A DNA stretch of 64,000 bases. Source: CAWDNM01 sp964521195. Lineage in GTDB: Bacteria > Actinomycetota > Coriobacteriia > Anaerosomatales > JAAXUF01. Location: NCBI GenBank assembly GCA_964521195.1, contig CAZFRE010000002.1, forward strand, positions 186,001 through 250,000. The letters are read 5' to 3'. Below, piece by piece: positions 53,115 to 62,139 of the stretch. Numbering within the stretch: position 1 is the stretch's first letter; each line of letters begins with the position of its first letter. Made by a program: the position numbers and the translations under genes. The notes under the pieces were generated by a model. The model did no database searches, was not told the origin of the DNA, and worked only from the letters and a program-made list of their open reading frames with translations.

Positions 53115-53858
53115 TCAGCCGACTGGCCCCAACCGCTCGCGCACGGCGTCGCTTCGCAGTTCGCGCAGCGCGTCCCTACACGTCCAGCGCGCGGCCTTGG
53201 AGTCGGGGTGCGCTTCGAGGATGCGCTCGCACGTCGCGATCGCCTCGGCGTTGAGCACTGCAGAGCGCTTGCCGATCTGGCGGATCTGCCAGTTCACGGC
53301 CTTCTTCACCATGTTGCGCTCGTCGGTCGCCTCGCGCGTCGCGAGCGCGAGCAATGGCACGAAGCGCTCGTCGTCGGCCTTCTTGTCGTGCACGGCGAGC
53401 GTGGCGCCGAGCACGAAGCCGGCGCGCTTGACGAACTCCTCGGTGCGCAGCGGCCACTCGGCGGCCTTGTCCCACGCGAGGGGCGCCTCGCGAAAGACGT
53501 TGAGCATGAGCTGGTCGCACACGTCCCAGGAGTCCAGATCGAGCGCCCACGACTCCATCTGCACCTCGTCCACCAGCGCGGGCGCGTCGATGAACGCGGC
53601 CATCAGCCGGCCCTCGTGCAGACCTGTCGCCCACAGCTGCGCTGCAAGCTCGTGCCATGCGCTCTTGTCGCGCCCGAGCCGCTTGCGCGCGTCGCGCGCC
53701 ATCGCGCGCATGACGGGCACGCGCACGCCCAGCGCGTTCTCGGTCGCGATGGCGTAGCGGGCCATGCCCGCGAGGTTGTCCGGCTCGGCGTGCGCGTGGA
53801 GCGAGGCGACGATCTCCTCGGCGAGGCTGGCGGGAGTGGGGGTCCGGTCGGCGTTCAT
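53115..53858 (-). CDS. AlkD-like DNA alkylation repair protein
   Basis: The 247-residue helical protein matches the AlkD/HEAT-like DNA glycosylase family: RVPVMRAMARDARKRLGRD, LDSWDVCDQLMLNVFREAPLAWDKA, FVKRAGFVLGATLAVHDK and VKKAVNWQIRQIGKRSA. These excise bulky or positively charged alkylated bases. The ATG has AAGGAG five bases upstream. It is not in an operon with its neighbour, though the two genes are close and on the same strand. Confidence 0.85.
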   Translation of the reverse strand: MNADRTPTPASLAEEIVASLHAHAEPDNLAGMARYAIATENALGVRVPVMRAMARDARKRLGRDKSAWHELAAQLWATGLHEGRLMAAFIDAPALVDEVQMESWALDLDSWDVCDQLMLNVFREAPLAWDKAAEWPLRTEEFVKRAGFVLGATLAVHDKKADDERFVPLLALATREATDERNMVKKAVNWQIRQIGKRSAVLNAEAIATCERILEAHPDSKAARWTCRDALRELRSDAVRERLGPVG

Positions 53859-53868
53859 GGCGGCTCCT

Positions 53869-55227
53869 TCAGAAGCGAGTTCGACGAGCCGGCGCGATGC
53901 TCCTGCGCCACCGGGCGATCCGCTCGGGATCGACGCCCAGCCGGTACGCGAGCACCGCCAGCGCGTTGACCGCGGTCGGGCGGACCAGTCCGTACTCGTC
54001 CCACGCGCGCGCAGACGTCACGGCCCGCTCGTGCAACACGACCACATCGCCGAGCCGGCCGAGCCGGTTCGCAATCTCGAGGTCCTCCATGACCGGCAGG
54101 TCTCCGAAACCGCCCAGATCGCGCCACGTCTGTGCCGAGAAGAACAGGCACTGGTCGCCCCACGGCTTGCCGCCCAGCCGGTGGCGCGCCCGGCCGATGG
54201 CGGCGATGAGTCGAGCGTGGCGCGCATCGCTCGGTACGTCGAACGAGAATCCGCCCGCGACGACGCCCGAGCGCGACAAGGTCTCAACCGCGAGCCGTGC
54301 GGCGCCGGGCGGAAGCGTCGTGTCCGCGTGCAGGAACAGCAGCACCTCGCCCTGAGCTTCGGCGGCGCCGGCATCCATCTGGACAGCCCGTCCCCTGGGC
54401 GCATCGACGACGCGGGCACCCGCCGCCACGGCGGTCTCGCGCGTGCCGTCGAGCGACCCGCCGTCGGCGACGATCACCTCATGCGCGCCTGCGGCGCGAG
54501 CGCTCTCTATCGCCGCCGCTACGTGGTCCGCATCGTCGAGCGTCGGGATCACGACCGAGACGCGCGGTTGCGGCCCGAGTTCCGCGGCATCCAGCGTGGC
54601 CTGCGCGTCGGGAAGGTCCGCGGCGGTATCCACGTCGGGAAGCGTCTCGAGCACCGCGTACGTGAGCCCGTGCTCCTCTGCGATCGCGATGGTCGCCTCG
54701 AGGACTCCGGGTGTGCTCCACGGCACGCCCGTGAACAGCACGGGAACCGAGCTCTTCGCCGTCTCAGAGCGCAAGGCGATGAGGTAGTAGCCGCCGTCGG
54801 CGGCCGGCCCTAGCACGACATCCACGTGTTCAAGTCGCTCGAGCGCGTTGCGCAGGTGGGCGCTCGTAAGCCTGGGACAGTCGCTGCCGATCACGACCAC
54901 GCGCTTACAGTTGCGCGCGAACGCCTCGCCGAACGCCGAGCGGATCTTATCGCCGAGGTCGCCCTCGCCCTGATATCTCGCCGAGAAGCCCCGCCCGAGC
55001 CAGTCGTGCGCGAGCTGCATGAACGCGGCATCCGTCCGCACCTCGACGCGCGCATCGCCGGTCACCGCCACGGCACGTGCGCGCCTGAGCGCGTGGCGCG
55101 TCATGCGGTCGTGTAGGGCGAGTGCAGCCTCGGCGGAGAGGGGAGGCGACAGTCGCGTCTTGACCTCGCCCGCACGCGGATAGCGGGTGAGCAGGCAGAT
55201 GAGGTTGGCTCGGCCCGACCGGGTCAC
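53869..55227 (-). CDS. Fused TIGR04282-TIGR04283 (arsenosugar-type) glycosyltransferase
   Basis: The ~452-residue protein joins two domains. About 1-215: a TIGR04282/DUF2064 nucleotidyl-transferase-like domain (TRYPRAGEVKTRL, VIGSDCPRLT, GPAADGGYYLIAL). About 222-452: a TIGR04283 family 2 glycosyltransferase (VSVVIPTLDDADHV, VADGGSLDGT, LFLHADTTLP, WGDQCLFF). Both families are named for their linkage to arsenosugar biosynthesis and are usually separate genes. The gene overlaps or abuts the ArsS-like radical SAM gene; a TTG at 55245 overlapping its stop and the GTG at 55227 are both possible starts. The product sugar is inferred. Confidence 0.82.
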   Translation of the reverse strand: MTRSGRANLICLLTRYPRAGEVKTRLSPPLSAEAALALHDRMTRHALRRARAVAVTGDARVEVRTDAAFMQLAHDWLGRGFSARYQGEGDLGDKIRSAFGEAFARNCKRVVVIGSDCPRLTSAHLRNALERLEHVDVVLGPAADGGYYLIALRSETAKSSVPVLFTGVPWSTPGVLEATIAIAEEHGLTYAVLETLPDVDTAADLPDAQATLDAAELGPQPRVSVVIPTLDDADHVAAAIESARAAGAHEVIVADGGSLDGTRETAVAAGARVVDAPRGRAVQMDAGAAEAQGEVLLFLHADTTLPPGAARLAVETLSRSGVVAGGFSFDVPSDARHARLIAAIGRARHRLGGKPWGDQCLFFSAQTWRDLGGFGDLPVMEDLEIANRLGRLGDVVVLHERAVTSARAWDEYGLVRPTAVNALAVLAYRLGVDPERIARWRRSIAPARRTRF

Positions 55228-55241
55228 CGGAGTCCGCCGCT

Positions 55242-56228
55242 TCAACCAGAGCCCGCGCCGGCGGTGCAGGCGAAGCAGTGGGGCCCGAATGCGATCCGCC
55301 GCGTGGCGAGCCGCTCGAGCACGAGGTCGTCCGAGCGCAACGCCTCCACGAGCCCGTGCAGCGTCCGCACGGGCTCGTGGAGGCGCATCCCCGCACCGAG
55401 GTTGAAGTCGCAGTCCGAGAGCGTGCCGTCCCAACCCACCGTCAGGCTGTTGCGGCACTCGATGGCGCCGGCGATGTCGGGGTTGAACGCCTCGGCGAGT
55501 CCGTCGAGGTAGCTGTCGAGCAGTTGGGCCGCGTGCAGACGCTCGCGGTACCGCCCGATCGGGACGTTCGCGATCACGCGGAGCTCGTCGAACGCCACGC
55601 CGCGTGCGGCGAGCGCGGCGCGGAACTCATCGGTAGGTACCGGGGCGGCGACTTCGCCGAGCGGCGGGTTGTAGGCGATGTCGAGCGCAAGCCCGTCACC
55701 CGTGCCGTAGCCGAGTTCGGCGAGCCGCTGCAGCACCGCGATGGAGCGCTCGAACGACGAGGCGCCGCGCTGCGCCGACACGGCCTCGGCTGATGCGCCG
55801 GGAAGCGATGCCAGTATCGACGCGCCCGCGCGGGCGAGCATCGTCGGGACGCCGGCGCGCGCGGGCTCGGCGAGCGCGGTGAGGTTCGTCCGCACGCGGA
55901 CGGCGTGCCCCTGCTGACGCGCGCGCGACACGAACTCCTCCAGGTGCGGCCAGAGCGCCGGCTCGCCGCCGGTGATGTCGAGCAGCCCGACGTGCATCGA
56001 ATAGGCGAGTTCGAGGGCGTCCAGCATCGTCTCGCGCGACATCTCTTCGGTCCTGTGCGGCGAACAGGACTGGTGGCAGTGCGCGCACGCCAGGTCGCAG
56101 CGCAAGGTGACGTTGAGCATGAGCGTCGACACCGACACAGCCCGCGTGGCGCCCGGGTCGGCTGTGCGAAGGCGCGTGGCGAAATCCGGTCGAGGCGGGT
56201 GGTGGCTTGTTGTGCGCGTGAGGCTCAT
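55242..56228 (-). CDS. ArsS-like radical SAM / Cys-rich protein
   Basis: The 328-residue protein has the radical SAM CxxxCxxC at C44, C48, C51 (RCDLACAHCHQ), a GGEPAL motif, and the C-terminal ArsS-type region with ECRNSLTVGWDGTLSDCDFNLG and HCFACTAGAG. ArsS is proposed to place a deoxyadenosyl group on methylated arsenic during arsenosugar formation. The C-terminus ends right after CTAGAGSG, slightly short of the Cys-containing end typical of the family, so cluster binding there may be altered. It is coupled to the fused glycosyltransferase. No arsenic methyltransferase gene is in the window. Confidence 0.82.
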   Translation of the reverse strand: MSLTRTTSHHPPRPDFATRLRTADPGATRAVSVSTLMLNVTLRCDLACAHCHQSCSPHRTEEMSRETMLDALELAYSMHVGLLDITGGEPALWPHLEEFVSRARQQGHAVRVRTNLTALAEPARAGVPTMLARAGASILASLPGASAEAVSAQRGASSFERSIAVLQRLAELGYGTGDGLALDIAYNPPLGEVAAPVPTDEFRAALAARGVAFDELRVIANVPIGRYRERLHAAQLLDSYLDGLAEAFNPDIAGAIECRNSLTVGWDGTLSDCDFNLGAGMRLHEPVRTLHGLVEALRSDDLVLERLATRRIAFGPHCFACTAGAGSG

Positions 56229-56308
56229 CGCTTCAGTCTACCTATCCTGCTCCCGCGCCTGCGGCACCATGGCATACTTGGCTCTCTCCACCCGAAAGGA
56301 ATCACCGA

Positions 56309-56812
56309 ATGTCACACCACATCATCCTCACGTGCGTCGCATGCGCCGTGATCGCGCTGCTCGGCGGTTGCGCGAGCAAGCCTTCGCCTGCCGTGCCGTC
56401 GGCGTCGACCGCGGCCGAGCAAACCTCCGCCGAGCAGCCCCCCGCCGAGGCCGCCGCGATCCAGACGATGTCGATCGAGCGCAAGCGCTTGCTCATCGCC
56501 GAGAACTTCCAGCCCGAGGTGCCGCTGCCGATGGGCGAAGTCGTGCGCGGCAACGCGCAGAGCGATTTCGCCTGGGACTACGAGCTCATCGTGCCCGCCG
56601 CGCCGGCCGCGGTCGCGAACTGGTATCGCGAGAAGTACACCCAGCGCGACTGGCGGGTCGTGGAGGAGAGCGAACCCTCTCCGGGCGCGTTCACGCTCAC
56701 GCTCATGAAGAACGCGGCCCAGACCCGGGTGACGATCACGCCCGAGGGGACCGCGAGCGCGCGGGTCGCCGGCATTCTCGGCGTGGGCGCGCCCGTGCTG
56801 CAGACGCAGTAG
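56309..56812 (+). CDS. Predicted lipoprotein of unknown function
   Basis: The 167-residue protein has a lipoprotein signal (ACAVIALLGGC, lipobox LLGGC with Cys21), a Pro/Ala/Glu-rich linker and a small mixed domain (DFAWDYELIVPAAPAAVANWYREKYTQRDWRVVEE). AAAGGA lies eight bases before the ATG. It is divergent from the radical SAM gene. The domain resembles small ligand- or peptide-binding lipoproteins, but I do not assign a family. Confidence 0.68.
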   Translation: MSHHIILTCVACAVIALLGGCASKPSPAVPSASTAAEQTSAEQPPAEAAAIQTMSIERKRLLIAENFQPEVPLPMGEVVRGNAQSDFAWDYELIVPAAPAAVANWYREKYTQRDWRVVEESEPSPGAFTLTLMKNAAQTRVTITPEGTASARVAGILGVGAPVLQTQ

Positions 56813-56874
56813 GCGCGGGGAGCGCGGGCGGGGGGCGTGCAGGTCGCGCGACGCGACGAAGCGGCGCGGGGTCC

Positions 56875-58098
56875 CTAGAGCCGGCGGTTGCCTCGGCGAG
56901 AGCCGCTGACCTTGCCGCCGAACACAGAGCGCTTCTTCTTCGTGACCGGCCGGCCCTCGAACGGGATGATGCGGCCGGCACGGTACTCGAAGTCCTCAAG
57001 GTCTTCGACCGGCAGCAGCTTGCCGAGCATGTACTCGATCTCGCGCAGCTGCACGATCTCGTCGGGGCCCACGAAGGTGAGCGCGTAACCGCTCGCTCCC
57101 GCGCGGCCGGTGCGGCCGATGCGGTGCACGTAGTCCTCGGGGTTCTCGGGCACGTCGTAGTTGATGACGTGGCTGATGTCGGAGATGTCGATGCCGCGGG
57201 CGATGATATCGGTCGCGATGAGCACGTCGACCTTGCCCGCGCGGAAGTCCTCGAGCGCGTGCTGGCGCTGCTTCTGTGCGCGGTCCGCGTGCATGACGAC
57301 GACCTTGATGCCTTTGCGCTCGAGGATGGTCTCGACCATGTCGGCGCGCTGCTTGGTGCGGGTGAACACGAGCACGCGGTCGGCACCGCGTCGGTCGATG
57401 ACGGCGGCGAGCAGGTCGGGCTTCTGCGACTGCTCCACCGGCATGATGGCCTGCTCGATGCCCTCGGCGGTCGTACCCTTGATCGCGATCTCGACGTAGG
57501 CCGGGTCGTGCAGCATCCGGCCGACGATGTTGGTGATGTCTTCGGACAGCGTCGCCGAGAACAGCAGGTTCTGGCGCTCCTTGGGCAGGTGGGCGAGGAT
57601 GCGGCGCACGCTTGGCCAAAAGCCCATGTCGAGCATGCGGTCGGCTTCGTCCAGGACGAGGATCTCGATCCTGGAGAGGTCGACGTCCTTGCGCTCGTGC
57701 AGGTCGATAAGGCGGCCCGGCGTGGCGACGAGGATCTCGACGCCGCCCTTGAGGCGCTTGACCTGCGGCTCGTACTTCACGCCACCGACCACGATGCACG
57801 TGCGCTGCCCCGTGTGCTCGCCCACCACGGAGGCGACCTTCTCGATCTGCTGCGCGAGCTCGCGGGTGGGGGAGACGACGAGCGCACGTGGTGCGCCATC
57901 GCCCATACCGACGCGCTGCATGAGGGGGAGCGTGAACGCTGCCGTCTTGCCGGTGCCCGTCTGCGCGGCGCCGACGACGTCACGGCCTGCCAGGATGAGT
58001 GGAATGGACTCGCGCTGGATGGGGGTCGGTTCGGTGTAGCCCATCTCGGAAACGGCGGCGAGTATGTCTTGATTCAAACCCAGATTCTCGAATGTCAT
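56875..58098 (-). CDS. DEAD-box RNA helicase
   Basis: The 407-residue protein has the DEAD-box motifs in order: the Q motif (FENLGL...PTPIQ), AQTGTGKT (45-52), PTRELAQQ, TPGR, DEAD, SAT, ARGIDI, and HRIGRTGRAG. The short basic C-terminus (SGSRRGNRRL) is typical of RhlE/CshA-like proteins that act on RNA folding and decay. It stands alone. Assignment to a specific subfamily is not certain. Confidence 0.95.
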   Translation of the reverse strand: MTFENLGLNQDILAAVSEMGYTEPTPIQRESIPLILAGRDVVGAAQTGTGKTAAFTLPLMQRVGMGDGAPRALVVSPTRELAQQIEKVASVVGEHTGQRTCIVVGGVKYEPQVKRLKGGVEILVATPGRLIDLHERKDVDLSRIEILVLDEADRMLDMGFWPSVRRILAHLPKERQNLLFSATLSEDITNIVGRMLHDPAYVEIAIKGTTAEGIEQAIMPVEQSQKPDLLAAVIDRRGADRVLVFTRTKQRADMVETILERKGIKVVVMHADRAQKQRQHALEDFRAGKVDVLIATDIIARGIDISDISHVINYDVPENPEDYVHRIGRTGRAGASGYALTFVGPDEIVQLREIEYMLGKLLPVEDLEDFEYRAGRIIPFEGRPVTKKKRSVFGGKVSGSRRGNRRL

Positions 58099-58152
58099 GG
58101 GTGCAGTATGCGTTACGAGGGGCGAGAGCGCGAATCGGGGCTCGTCAGGGCA

Positions 58153-58938
58153 TCACGGTGTGCCGGTCTTGGTTCGGACCGCGCCGAGCACCTGAACCGC
58201 TCCTTCGACCGCGAGCCGGCGCTGCTCCTCGGCACTCATCGGCGGGTCCGGCGTGTCGCCGGGCTGCGGGCCGTAATCCCCGAACTGCGCGTGGTTCCCG
58301 CCCTCGAGGTCCTGATAGGTCGCCCACGACGGGAGCAGCGCCTTGCCGGCCGCCAGGTTCGCGCGATCCACGACCGTGTCGAGCGTCCCGACCTGCGTGA
58401 GCGCGATGATCGACGACGCACTGAGGTCGCTGCCTTCAGCGGCGTAGGCGCCGTGCAGCACGAGCCCGCCCATCGCGTCGGGATGCTTGGCCGCGTACTG
58501 GGCAGCCATCGCGCCGCCGAGTGAGTGTCCGCCGATGACCCACCGCTCGACGTTGACGTGCGCGGCACGTGCGCGGTCGGCGGCATCGGCGTCGAGGACG
58601 GCGAGCGAGAGCGGCATGACGGGCACGACGACCAGGTATCCGCGGGCGGCGACATCGCGCGCGAACGGGGCGTAGCTACGCGCGTCGACGTGGCCGCCGG
58701 GGTAGTAGACGAGCGCTGCGGAGGGTTCGATGCCGGCGGGTGCGAACTCCCAGCCGTCGTCGGCCTGCGTCACCGCGACGCGCGCATCACTCGCAAGCGC
58801 AGCGAGCGCGCTGTCGGTCGGCCCGAGTGGATGCGTGCCCCACCGCCACAGCGCGACGCCGCCGAACACGAGTGCTGCGGCAACGAGGCCGCCGAGCCAC
58901 CGCAGCGTCCGCTTCATGGTGTCACCCTTCCCGCTCAT
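58153..58938 (-). CDS. Exported alpha/beta hydrolase
   Basis: The 261-residue protein has an N-terminal membrane anchor or signal (LRWLGGLVAAALVFGGVALWRW), then an alpha/beta hydrolase: nucleophile Ser in GGHSLGG, and His in GNHAQFGDYG. The oxyanion region VYYPGGHVD is typical of the family. The ATG at 58938 overlaps the stop of the epimerase gene by four bases; the later ATG at 58917, with GAAGGG upstream, is a good alternative. It is probably an esterase or lipase-like enzyme outside the cell. Confidence 0.78.
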   Translation of the reverse strand: MSGKGDTMKRTLRWLGGLVAAALVFGGVALWRWGTHPLGPTDSALAALASDARVAVTQADDGWEFAPAGIEPSAALVYYPGGHVDARSYAPFARDVAARGYLVVVPVMPLSLAVLDADAADRARAAHVNVERWVIGGHSLGGAMAAQYAAKHPDAMGGLVLHGAYAAEGSDLSASSIIALTQVGTLDTVVDRANLAAGKALLPSWATYQDLEGGNHAQFGDYGPQPGDTPDPPMSAEEQRRLAVEGAVQVLGAVRTKTGTP

Positions 58939-59849
58939 ACCTTCACCAGGTTGGTGAGCGCAGCCTCGATGGTCGGGAACCGGAAGGCGTAGCCGTCCGC
59001 GAGCGCCTTGTCGGCGAGCATGCGCTGGCTCATCAGTGTGTACGGCGCGACCTCGCCGAGTATGACGCGCAGCGCGAACCCGGGCACCGGCAGCCATGAC
59101 GGCCGGTGGACGACGGCGCCGAGCGCAGACGACAGGTCGGCCATGCGTACCGGGTTCGGTGCGCCGGCGTTGAGCGGGCCGGTAACGTGATCGCAGGTGA
59201 GCGCGTGGCGGTAGAGCCCGGCGATGTCGGCGATGTGTACCCAGCTCACCCACTGCCTCCCGCTGCCGAGAGGCCCGCCGGCGAACAGCCGCGTCGCCAT
59301 CAGCATGCGTGGGAGCACGCCCTCGCTGCCCAGAACGATACCGGTGCGGATCGTCGCCACGCGGCAGCCGATCCTCTCGGCGGCGAACGCGGCGGCCTCC
59401 CAGTCGACGGCGAGTCTGGCGAGGAAGTCGGTGCCCGGATTGGACGTCTCGGTGAGGAACTCGTCGCCGCGGTCCCCGTAGATGCCGACAGCGCTCGCGC
59501 CCACGTACGCGTCAGGGCCGGCGCCCAGCTCGCGCGCCGCGGCGATCGCTTCGACGATGGCGTTCGCTGTCCCGATGCGGCTTGCGCGCAGCAGCTCCTT
59601 GACGCGCGGGTTCCACCGGCTCGCGATGGGGAAGCCCGACAGGTTGGCCACGGCCTCCGCCGAGAGGATCTCGGCGGTCCAGGCGTCCGAGTCGGCAGCC
59701 GGGTCGAAGGCGACCTCGCGCACGCCTTGAGGTGGCGCGACCCGTCCCACGCGGTGCGAGAGCCACGTGACCTCGTGACCGGATGCCAAGAGCTGCGCTG
59801 TGAGCTCACGGCCGATGAAGCCGTTGCCTCCGGCGATGGTGATGCGCAT
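58935..59849 (-). CDS. TIGR01777 family SDR epimerase
   Basis: The 304-residue protein has the TIGR01777/YfcH/SDR39U1 pattern: GGNGFIGRELTAQLLASGHEV (NAD(P) site), ANLSGFPI, SRIGTANAIVEAI, GASAVGIYGDRG and the C-terminal domain with PVPGFALRVILGEVA. Members are extended SDR proteins linked to cell division or envelope metabolism; their substrate is unknown. The ATG has GAGGAGG five bases upstream. Downstream the alpha/beta hydrolase overlaps by four bases. Confidence 0.9.
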   Translation of the reverse strand: MRITIAGGNGFIGRELTAQLLASGHEVTWLSHRVGRVAPPQGVREVAFDPAADSDAWTAEILSAEAVANLSGFPIASRWNPRVKELLRASRIGTANAIVEAIAAARELGAGPDAYVGASAVGIYGDRGDEFLTETSNPGTDFLARLAVDWEAAAFAAERIGCRVATIRTGIVLGSEGVLPRMLMATRLFAGGPLGSGRQWVSWVHIADIAGLYRHALTCDHVTGPLNAGAPNPVRMADLSSALGAVVHRPSWLPVPGFALRVILGEVAPYTLMSQRMLADKALADGYAFRFPTIEAALTNLVKV

Positions 59850-59951
59850 GCGAGTGCCTCCTCGTGACCCCGCGAGCGGTGGTGCCGTCGCCGCTCGACT
59901 CGATGGTACCCGTTGACAGCGCCGGCGCGCGCGCCGCAGCGCGCGAGTGGC

Positions 59952-60770
59952 CTACCGCTCTCGGCGAGTGGGCACGAAACGAGCCACATCGAGTCCGGTG
60001 GCCGCAGGTCGCCACGCGCCGTCGGCAGCGGCTGCGCGCGCGCCGAGCTCGGCGTGCAGCATGGCGATGCCGCAGTCGAGGCGCTTGCTCACGCGCGGGG
60101 TCTCGGCGGCGTTGTCCCGGGCGATCACCAGCGCGCCGGCGTCGAACCGGAATCGCCACGGCTGCCGGTTCATCGCACTCGGCGCGAGCCTCGCGGTCTC
60201 GACGGCGGTCTGAGCCCACTCGGGCCAACCGCCTCCGGACATGCCGGGAGCGATCTCGGCGACGCGCTTGCGGTTGTGAGCCCCTGCCAGCCGCCGCATC
60301 GCGCGTTCCGAAAACGACGGGTCGTGCGTCGCGTGGCCGAGTGGAGAGACCGCGAACACCCGCTCGCCGGGTCCGAGGTGGACGAGTTCGCGGGTCCGCT
60401 TGGGGTTGAAGAAGCCGCCGACCCAGCACGTGTCAAGGCCCAGGGCGCTGGCCTCAAGGATCGTGGCCTCACCCGTGTAGCCGACGTGCTCGTCGCAGTG
60501 CTCGGAGGTCGTGTCCCCGATGAAGATCAAGACGTGGGGCGCTCCCGTCACCTTGCCGTAGCTGCCCATCACGCCTGTGAACACGTCGGTGGCCGGCGTT
60601 CGCGCGAGCACGGCGCGGGCGTCCTCGAACGGTCGGAACCCCGCGCATATCGCGTCGAGCGCGTCGAGCGTCTCGGCATCGACCGGGCGCTCCTCGAAGG
60701 ATCGTCGTGAGTGGCGTGAGGTGACGACGGCGAGCCAGTCGGCCCCGCGTTCGGTGAAGTAGTCGCGCAT
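59952..60770 (-). CDS. TM1586-like nitroreductase family protein
   Basis: The 272-residue protein has an FMN-binding nitroreductase fold of the TM1586 group: TSRHSRRSFEERPV at the N-terminus (the FMN arginine region), GEATILEASALGLDTCWVGGFF, and LAPSAMNRQPWRFRFD near the C-terminus. These reduce quinones, nitro groups or act in cofactor metabolism. The ATG at 60770 overlaps the stop of the zinc-ribbon gene by one base (TGATG). The substrate is unknown. Confidence 0.82.
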   Translation of the reverse strand: MRDYFTERGADWLAVVTSRHSRRSFEERPVDAETLDALDAICAGFRPFEDARAVLARTPATDVFTGVMGSYGKVTGAPHVLIFIGDTTSEHCDEHVGYTGEATILEASALGLDTCWVGGFFNPKRTRELVHLGPGERVFAVSPLGHATHDPSFSERAMRRLAGAHNRKRVAEIAPGMSGGGWPEWAQTAVETARLAPSAMNRQPWRFRFDAGALVIARDNAAETPRVSKRLDCGIAMLHAELGARAAAADGAWRPAATGLDVARFVPTRRER

Positions 60771-61003
60771 CAGCGCCGCTCGCTCTCTTCCGCCCGCAGG
60801 CCGCCGATGCATATCGGTGACGGGCAGCCCGGGCAGGACCGGCCGCACTCGCCGATCCATTGGCGGCAGGACGGACACTGCGTCGCGCCGGGCGTGAGCT
60901 CGCGGCCGCAGTTGGGGCACACGGTGTCTTCGGCCCACGTGTCCGAGAACAGGTCCGGGTCGTGCGGTATCGAGTATCGCTCGTGAGTGCGGTCGTCGGT
61001 CAT
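60770..61003 (-). CDS. Small zinc-ribbon protein coupled to the nitroreductase
   Basis: The 77-residue protein has a zinc ribbon (CPNCGRELTPGATQCPSC) and a second Cys cluster (CGRSCPGCPSPICIGG), giving nine cysteines in about 40 residues. It could bind two metal ions or an iron-sulfur cluster. Its TGA overlaps the nitroreductase ATG, so the two are translated together and may share a redox task. I do not recognise a named family. Confidence 0.65.
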   Translation of the reverse strand: MTDDRTHERYSIPHDPDLFSDTWAEDTVCPNCGRELTPGATQCPSCRQWIGECGRSCPGCPSPICIGGLRAEESERR

Positions 61004-61140
61004 GCGTCCATTGTGCGCGAGGGCCTGTGCCGCGACAAACGCCTACGGCACCGCAACGGGATGCGATGCCGCACGTGTCATGCAGTATGCTCTCCCGAGA
61101 GTCAGGACCGCCGGAGCCCGGCGGGCACGTAAGGAGACAG

Positions 61141-61845
61141 ATGGCAGTCGTGAAGTTCTTCGTGGACCTGTTCCTCAACCTCGATGTCGTCCTGGCTTCG
61201 TGGGTTGGGACGTACGGTCCGTGGGTGTACCTGATGATGTTCCTCATCATCTTCTGCGAGACCGGGCTCGTCGTCATGGCGGTGCTCCCCGGCGACTCGC
61301 TGCTCTTCACCGCGGGTGCGCTTGCGGCCATCACCGGTCCCGACGGCGCACCGGTGCTCAACGTATGGCTGCTGCTCGCGCTGCTGTTCACCGCAGCGGT
61401 CCTCGGCGACGGGACGAACTACATCATCGGGCGCAAGTTCGGTCAGCGCATCCTGGATTCCGGCAAGTTCTCGCGGGTGATCAAACCCGAGTACATCGAT
61501 CAGACGAACGCGTTCTATGCCAAGCACGGCGGCAAGACGATCTCGCTCGCTCGCTTCTTCCCGTTCATCCGCACGTTCGCGCCGTTCCTGGCCGGCATCG
61601 GCGGCATGGATTGGGGCCGCTTCACCTTCTTCAACGTCACCGGTGGCGCGGCGTGGGTCGGCCTGTTCGTCGGCGCGGGGTACTTCTTCGGCAACATCCC
61701 GTTCATCGCCGAGAACCTCGAGTACCTCGTCATCGGCATCATCGTCGTTTCCGTGGCGCCGACCGTCATCCACGCCATCGCCGGCCGGTTCAAGAAGCGC
61801 GCCGAGCCCACCGCGCAGCAGGCCGCCGAGGAGGGCGCCGAGTAG
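61141..61845 (+). CDS. DedA family membrane protein
   Basis: The 234-residue protein has the DedA pattern: FLIIFCETGLVVMAVLPGDSLLFTAGAL, then GRKFGQRI, FYAKHGGKTISLARFFPFIRTFAPFLAG (with the conserved Arg and FxxRTxxP), and NVTGGAAWV. Family members translocate undecaprenyl or phospholipid carriers and support membrane homeostasis. The ATG at 61141 has AAGGAGA upstream; the longer upstream frame is rejected. The SRP RNA gene follows. Confidence 0.92.
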   Translation: MAVVKFFVDLFLNLDVVLASWVGTYGPWVYLMMFLIIFCETGLVVMAVLPGDSLLFTAGALAAITGPDGAPVLNVWLLLALLFTAAVLGDGTNYIIGRKFGQRILDSGKFSRVIKPEYIDQTNAFYAKHGGKTISLARFFPFIRTFAPFLAGIGGMDWGRFTFFNVTGGAAWVGLFVGAGYFFGNIPFIAENLEYLVIGIIVVSVAPTVIHAIAGRFKKRAEPTAQQAAEEGAE

Positions 61846-61868
61846 CCCACTCGGCACCCCCCGTGCGC

Positions 61869-61898
61869 GTGGCACGCGCGGCGTGTGCGGCGTATACT
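61869..61898 (+). promoter_or_regulatory. Candidate promoter upstream of SRP RNA
   Basis: TATACT (61893-61898) with GTGGCA 18 bases upstream lies before the first double-hairpin element and the SRP RNA. The same GTATACTTCC sequence recurs before dnaX at 62139-62148. Confidence 0.4.
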
Positions 61899-61904
61899 TC
61901 CCAG

Positions 61905-61974
61905 GAAGGCGGACTTGCGCCGCCTTCGTTGCGCCGGTTCGAGCAGACTCGCATTCGCTCGCTGCTCAACCGGC
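61905..61974 (+). other. Double-hairpin element, copy 1
   Basis: Hairpin a: GAAGGCGG-ACTTGCG-CCGCCTTC (61905-61927). Hairpin b: GCCGGTT, a bulged C, GAGCAG, a loop, CTGCTC and AACCGGC (61933-61974). The whole is preceded by GTATACTTCC. A second element of the same layout lies at 62147-62213, on the other side of the SRP RNA gene. No known RNA family is recognised. Confidence 0.5.
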
Positions 61975-61983
61975 TTCCTATGT

Positions 61984-62098
<115 letters not shown>

Positions 62099-62139
62099 GG
62101 CATGCGCGTGACGACCGGGTCGCGATGTCGGAGCCCTTG

